Source of the DNA: Adineta steineri
Taxonomy: Eukaryota; Rotifera; Eurotatoria; Adinetida; Adinetidae
NCBI GenBank assembly: GCA_905250115.1
Contig: CAJNOI010000323.1
Location: 1 to 64,000, forward strand
Reading direction: 5' to 3'
Length of the DNA: 64,000 bases
In this document: positions 61,895 through 64,000 of the stretch, one piece after another
Layout of the letters: the number at the start of each line of letters is the position of its first letter
Numbering within the stretch: position 1 is the first letter of the stretch
Notes under the pieces: generated by a model
The model's database searches: none
What the model was told of the DNA's origin: nothing
What the model saw: the letters and a program-made list of their open reading frames with translations, nothing else
Position numbers and translations under genes: made by a program

Positions 61895-63241
61895 ATGAAT
61901 GAAAGGAAAGCAAATTCAGTACAAAATATGCTTTGGCTGTTCTTTATTATTGCTTTAATCAAAGCAGATTCAACAGAATTTCAATGTCCTCCTACAACTG
62001 CATCAATAGAACATCTTCTCGATCAAGCAGATATTCCGGGTGCTTCAATTATTGTTCTTAATCGAGATGAAATTCTATATGAAAAAGGAATTGGTTATCA
62101 TTCTCCTCCATTATCCGAAGGACGTCAAATAATGAATGCTTCATCGTCAATATTCGTATTAGCATCAATTTCCAAAACATTTATTGCTGTTGCTGCTATG
62201 CAATTGGTTGAATTGAATCTTCTTGATCTTGATGAAGATATTAATAAATATCTATCACCTCGTATGAAAATTATTCATCCATATTATCCAAATGTTATTA
62301 TTACAACAAGACATTTACTTACACATACAGCTGGAATTGGAATAAATCTTGAAGAAGAATATAAACTTTATCTTCCTGGTGATGATTTTACAAAAACAAA
62401 TCTTGGTGATGTTATTGAAAAATATTTAAGTTATAATGCTAGTTGGTTACCTATAACACCTGGTCATAATATAACATCTTATTCAAATGTTGGAGCATGT
62501 TTAGCTGCATTTATTGTTGAACGTTTAGCAAATACATCATTTGAAGAATATGTTCAAGAAAAAATCTTAAAAATATTAGATATTGATAGAGAAAATGCTG
62601 GTTATCGATTAAGTAATTTTCAAAATAAAAAACAAAATCTTGTTGGTCACTATGTTTATAATGCATCATGGCTTGAATCATTTCAATATTTGGTACCACA
62701 ATTAAATGTTTCTCGAGTTGATAATGTTTCTGATTGGTTATATGTTCCTTTTTATGGTATTAGTAGATATCCAGCTGGTTATTTACGAATGTCAGCTTAT
62801 TCATTGAGTCGATTTTTTCAATCATTTCTTAATAATTTCACAACACTTTTACATAATTTATTTTCCATTGAAGAAATTATTCATGTTACACCACAAACAA
62901 GTTATTGGAATATGACAGGCAGTGAATATGGTCTTCTGTGGTATTGGAAAACTATAGGTGGACGACGTCTAATTGGACATGAAGGATCAGTAATTGGTAT
63001 AACAACTATAATGATGGCAAATGAAAAAAGAAATCTAGGTGTCATCATACTAACAAATGGAGATACAGTGAGAGAGGATTCTCAATCAGAGCAAGTTCAA
63101 AATACAATAAATATTTTGACAAAAGAACTATTTGACTGTTTTGAAAAGTCAACAAACAAAGGTTCTACGTATCGATCATTTAACTTTATTTTTATCTATG
63201 GAATTATTAGTATTATATTTCGGTTTTTTATTATAATCTAA
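61895..63241 (+). CDS. secreted serine beta-lactamase-like hydrolase (class C/PBP4* family), 448 aa
   Basis: A single intronless frame. The N-terminus (NMLWLFFIIALIKADS) is a signal peptide; ATG 61895 is the first in frame, ATG 61928 is an alternative that leaves a better signal sequence. The catalytic motifs of the beta-lactamase/transpeptidase fold are all present: S-x-x-K as Ser91-Ile-Ser-Lys94 (LASISKTFIA), Y-x-N as Tyr196-Ser-Asn198 (TSYSNVGA), and H-x-G as His362-Glu-Gly364 (IGHEGSVIG). RHLLTHTAGIG is the usual loop of LACTB/serine hydrolase proteins. A hydrophobic C-terminal end (FNFIFIYGIISIIFRFFIII) may be a TM or GPI signal. About ten N-x-S/T sites fit an extracellular enzyme. The substrate could be a peptide or ester, and an activity on beta-lactams is not implied. 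The lack of introns in an intron-rich genome hints at horizontal transfer or a retrocopy. Confidence 0.88.
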   Translation: MNERKANSVQNMLWLFFIIALIKADSTEFQCPPTTASIEHLLDQADIPGASIIVLNRDEILYEKGIGYHSPPLSEGRQIMNASSSIFVLASISKTFIAVAAMQLVELNLLDLDEDINKYLSPRMKIIHPYYPNVIITTRHLLTHTAGIGINLEEEYKLYLPGDDFTKTNLGDVIEKYLSYNASWLPITPGHNITSYSNVGACLAAFIVERLANTSFEEYVQEKILKILDIDRENAGYRLSNFQNKKQNLVGHYVYNASWLESFQYLVPQLNVSRVDNVSDWLYVPFYGISRYPAGYLRMSAYSLSRFFQSFLNNFTTLLHNLFSIEEIIHVTPQTSYWNMTGSEYGLLWYWKTIGGRRLIGHEGSVIGITTIMMANEKRNLGVIILTNGDTVREDSQSEQVQNTINILTKELFDCFEKSTNKGSTYRSFNFIFIYGIISIIFRFFIII

Positions 63242-64000
63242 TAAAATAAAGTAATTAAAGTTATTCTTTCAAAGTGATACTATGAAATTCACCACAGCTC
63301 AAGGAGATAAGAATTTCTAGAAATATTAATCGGCCACACAATCATGGTGTGGGTGCGGGCGTAGATGTGAGACTACAGTACCCTACTCACACCCACACCC
63401 ACCCACTCTAAACAAGAGGTTTTAGGAGAAACGTTTACATCAATTTGGAGCTATTCTCTTTATTATTTATTACTCTTATTTTTTGATATTTTTACTTATT
63501 TAAAAAAAAAATGTTTTGAGCCATAGTTTTCTTTTTTATCTTTCAATGAAATGATCTTCTTCTCTGGTATTGTTTCATTTTTTCGTTTTATTTTTCTTTA
63601 GAGGTGTTTGATATTTCATACTATGCTAATAGATGAAACAGTACACAACGCAAATAAAACACAATATACTATAATTCATTTTTAATGATGATCATCAATT
63701 ATCTATCTGTGTATTCATGAATTATTAGATTCGTTAAACAGTAATAGATAAAGAGGTGCCCACTCATTGTAAAGACATATTCGAAAGGCATTGCGTTATT
63801 AAAGTATATTTCTGTGAAATTCATTTAATTTTTCTGTTTCTTTTCTCTTCACACACGTATTCATGATATTTATTTCAATCCTTTTTTCATAAATAAAAAA
63901 TAATAAAAATATTTTTTTTTTCTTTATTTATTTTCAAACATTATTTGTGTTGACTTGACTTCTTAAAAAATAATGTCATGTTCGTCTCTCAACTAATATT
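63242..64000. other. window-end intergenic with palindrome 7
   Basis: Holds AATAAA at 63243-63248 right after the serine hydrolase stop, and palindrome 7. The last bases repeat TTCGTCTCTCAA from the spacer of palindrome 4, so another family member may start beyond the window. Confidence 0.45.
63346..63405. repeat. telomere-motif palindrome 7
   Basis: Left arm GGTGTGGGTGCGGGCGTAGA (from 63346, continuing TGTGAG), right arm ACTCACACCCACACCCACCC (ending 63403). The spacer is about ten bases. Confidence 0.65.

Overview
The window looks like nuclear DNA of a bdelloid rotifer of the Adineta or Rotaria type. It is AT-rich, and its genes are animal genes cut by many very short GT-AG introns (mostly 45-75 bp). 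These include STRA6-like, Kruppel-like factor, RCC1, Rab33, Kelch-like, RNMT, parvin and an FMRFamide-type GPCR. Scattered inverted repeats are built on TGTGGG, which is the known bdelloid telomere unit. Species assignment is inference. The exon chains below were built by hand: each listed junction keeps the reading frame, and each chain length is a multiple of three.

Left part (1-25 kb): an ordinary gene region, mostly on the plus strand. It holds the 3' end of a STRA6-like membrane receptor, a B-box protein, a polyQ/Ig-domain protein, a protein with two nucleoside 2-deoxyribosyltransferase-like domains, a KLHL1/4/5-type Kelch protein followed 311 bp later by a Rab33-like GTPase, and a minus-strand multi-pass membrane protein.

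26.1-31.95 kb: a 5.9-kb segment bounded by hAT-type ends (CAGTGTTGC) and an exact 8-bp duplication. It contains a secreted BBE-type FAD oxidase gene, the decayed but still intron-bearing end of a parvin gene, and a nested 998-bp element with 19/21 matching termini and an exact 9-bp duplication. That nested element contains a 68-bp minisatellite. No transposase was seen.

32.6-41.8 kb: housekeeping genes. These are an mRNA cap methyltransferase, an RCC1-like protein with one intron that apparently ends in AC, a minus-strand Kruppel-like factor, a 100-N assembly gap, and a minus-strand zinc alcohol dehydrogenase.

42-64 kb: an accessory-looking region marked by eight GGGTGTG...CACACCC imperfect palindromes and two single arms. 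Its centre is a locus (44.3-54.5 kb) whose exons join in one frame into a 1,797-residue protein. It has three copies of a [TM - Cys-rich ectodomain - TM] module, then one more TM and a seven-repeat FG-GAP domain. To its right lie a degraded gypsy-like gag fragment with inverted repeats, a small Erf4/GOLGA7-like membrane protein, a GPCR, an orphan EF-Tu domain III fragment and an intronless secreted serine hydrolase.

I see no operon of cooperating enzymes. The most unusual items are the repeated-module FG-GAP protein, the hAT-bounded cargo segment and the telomere-motif palindromes.
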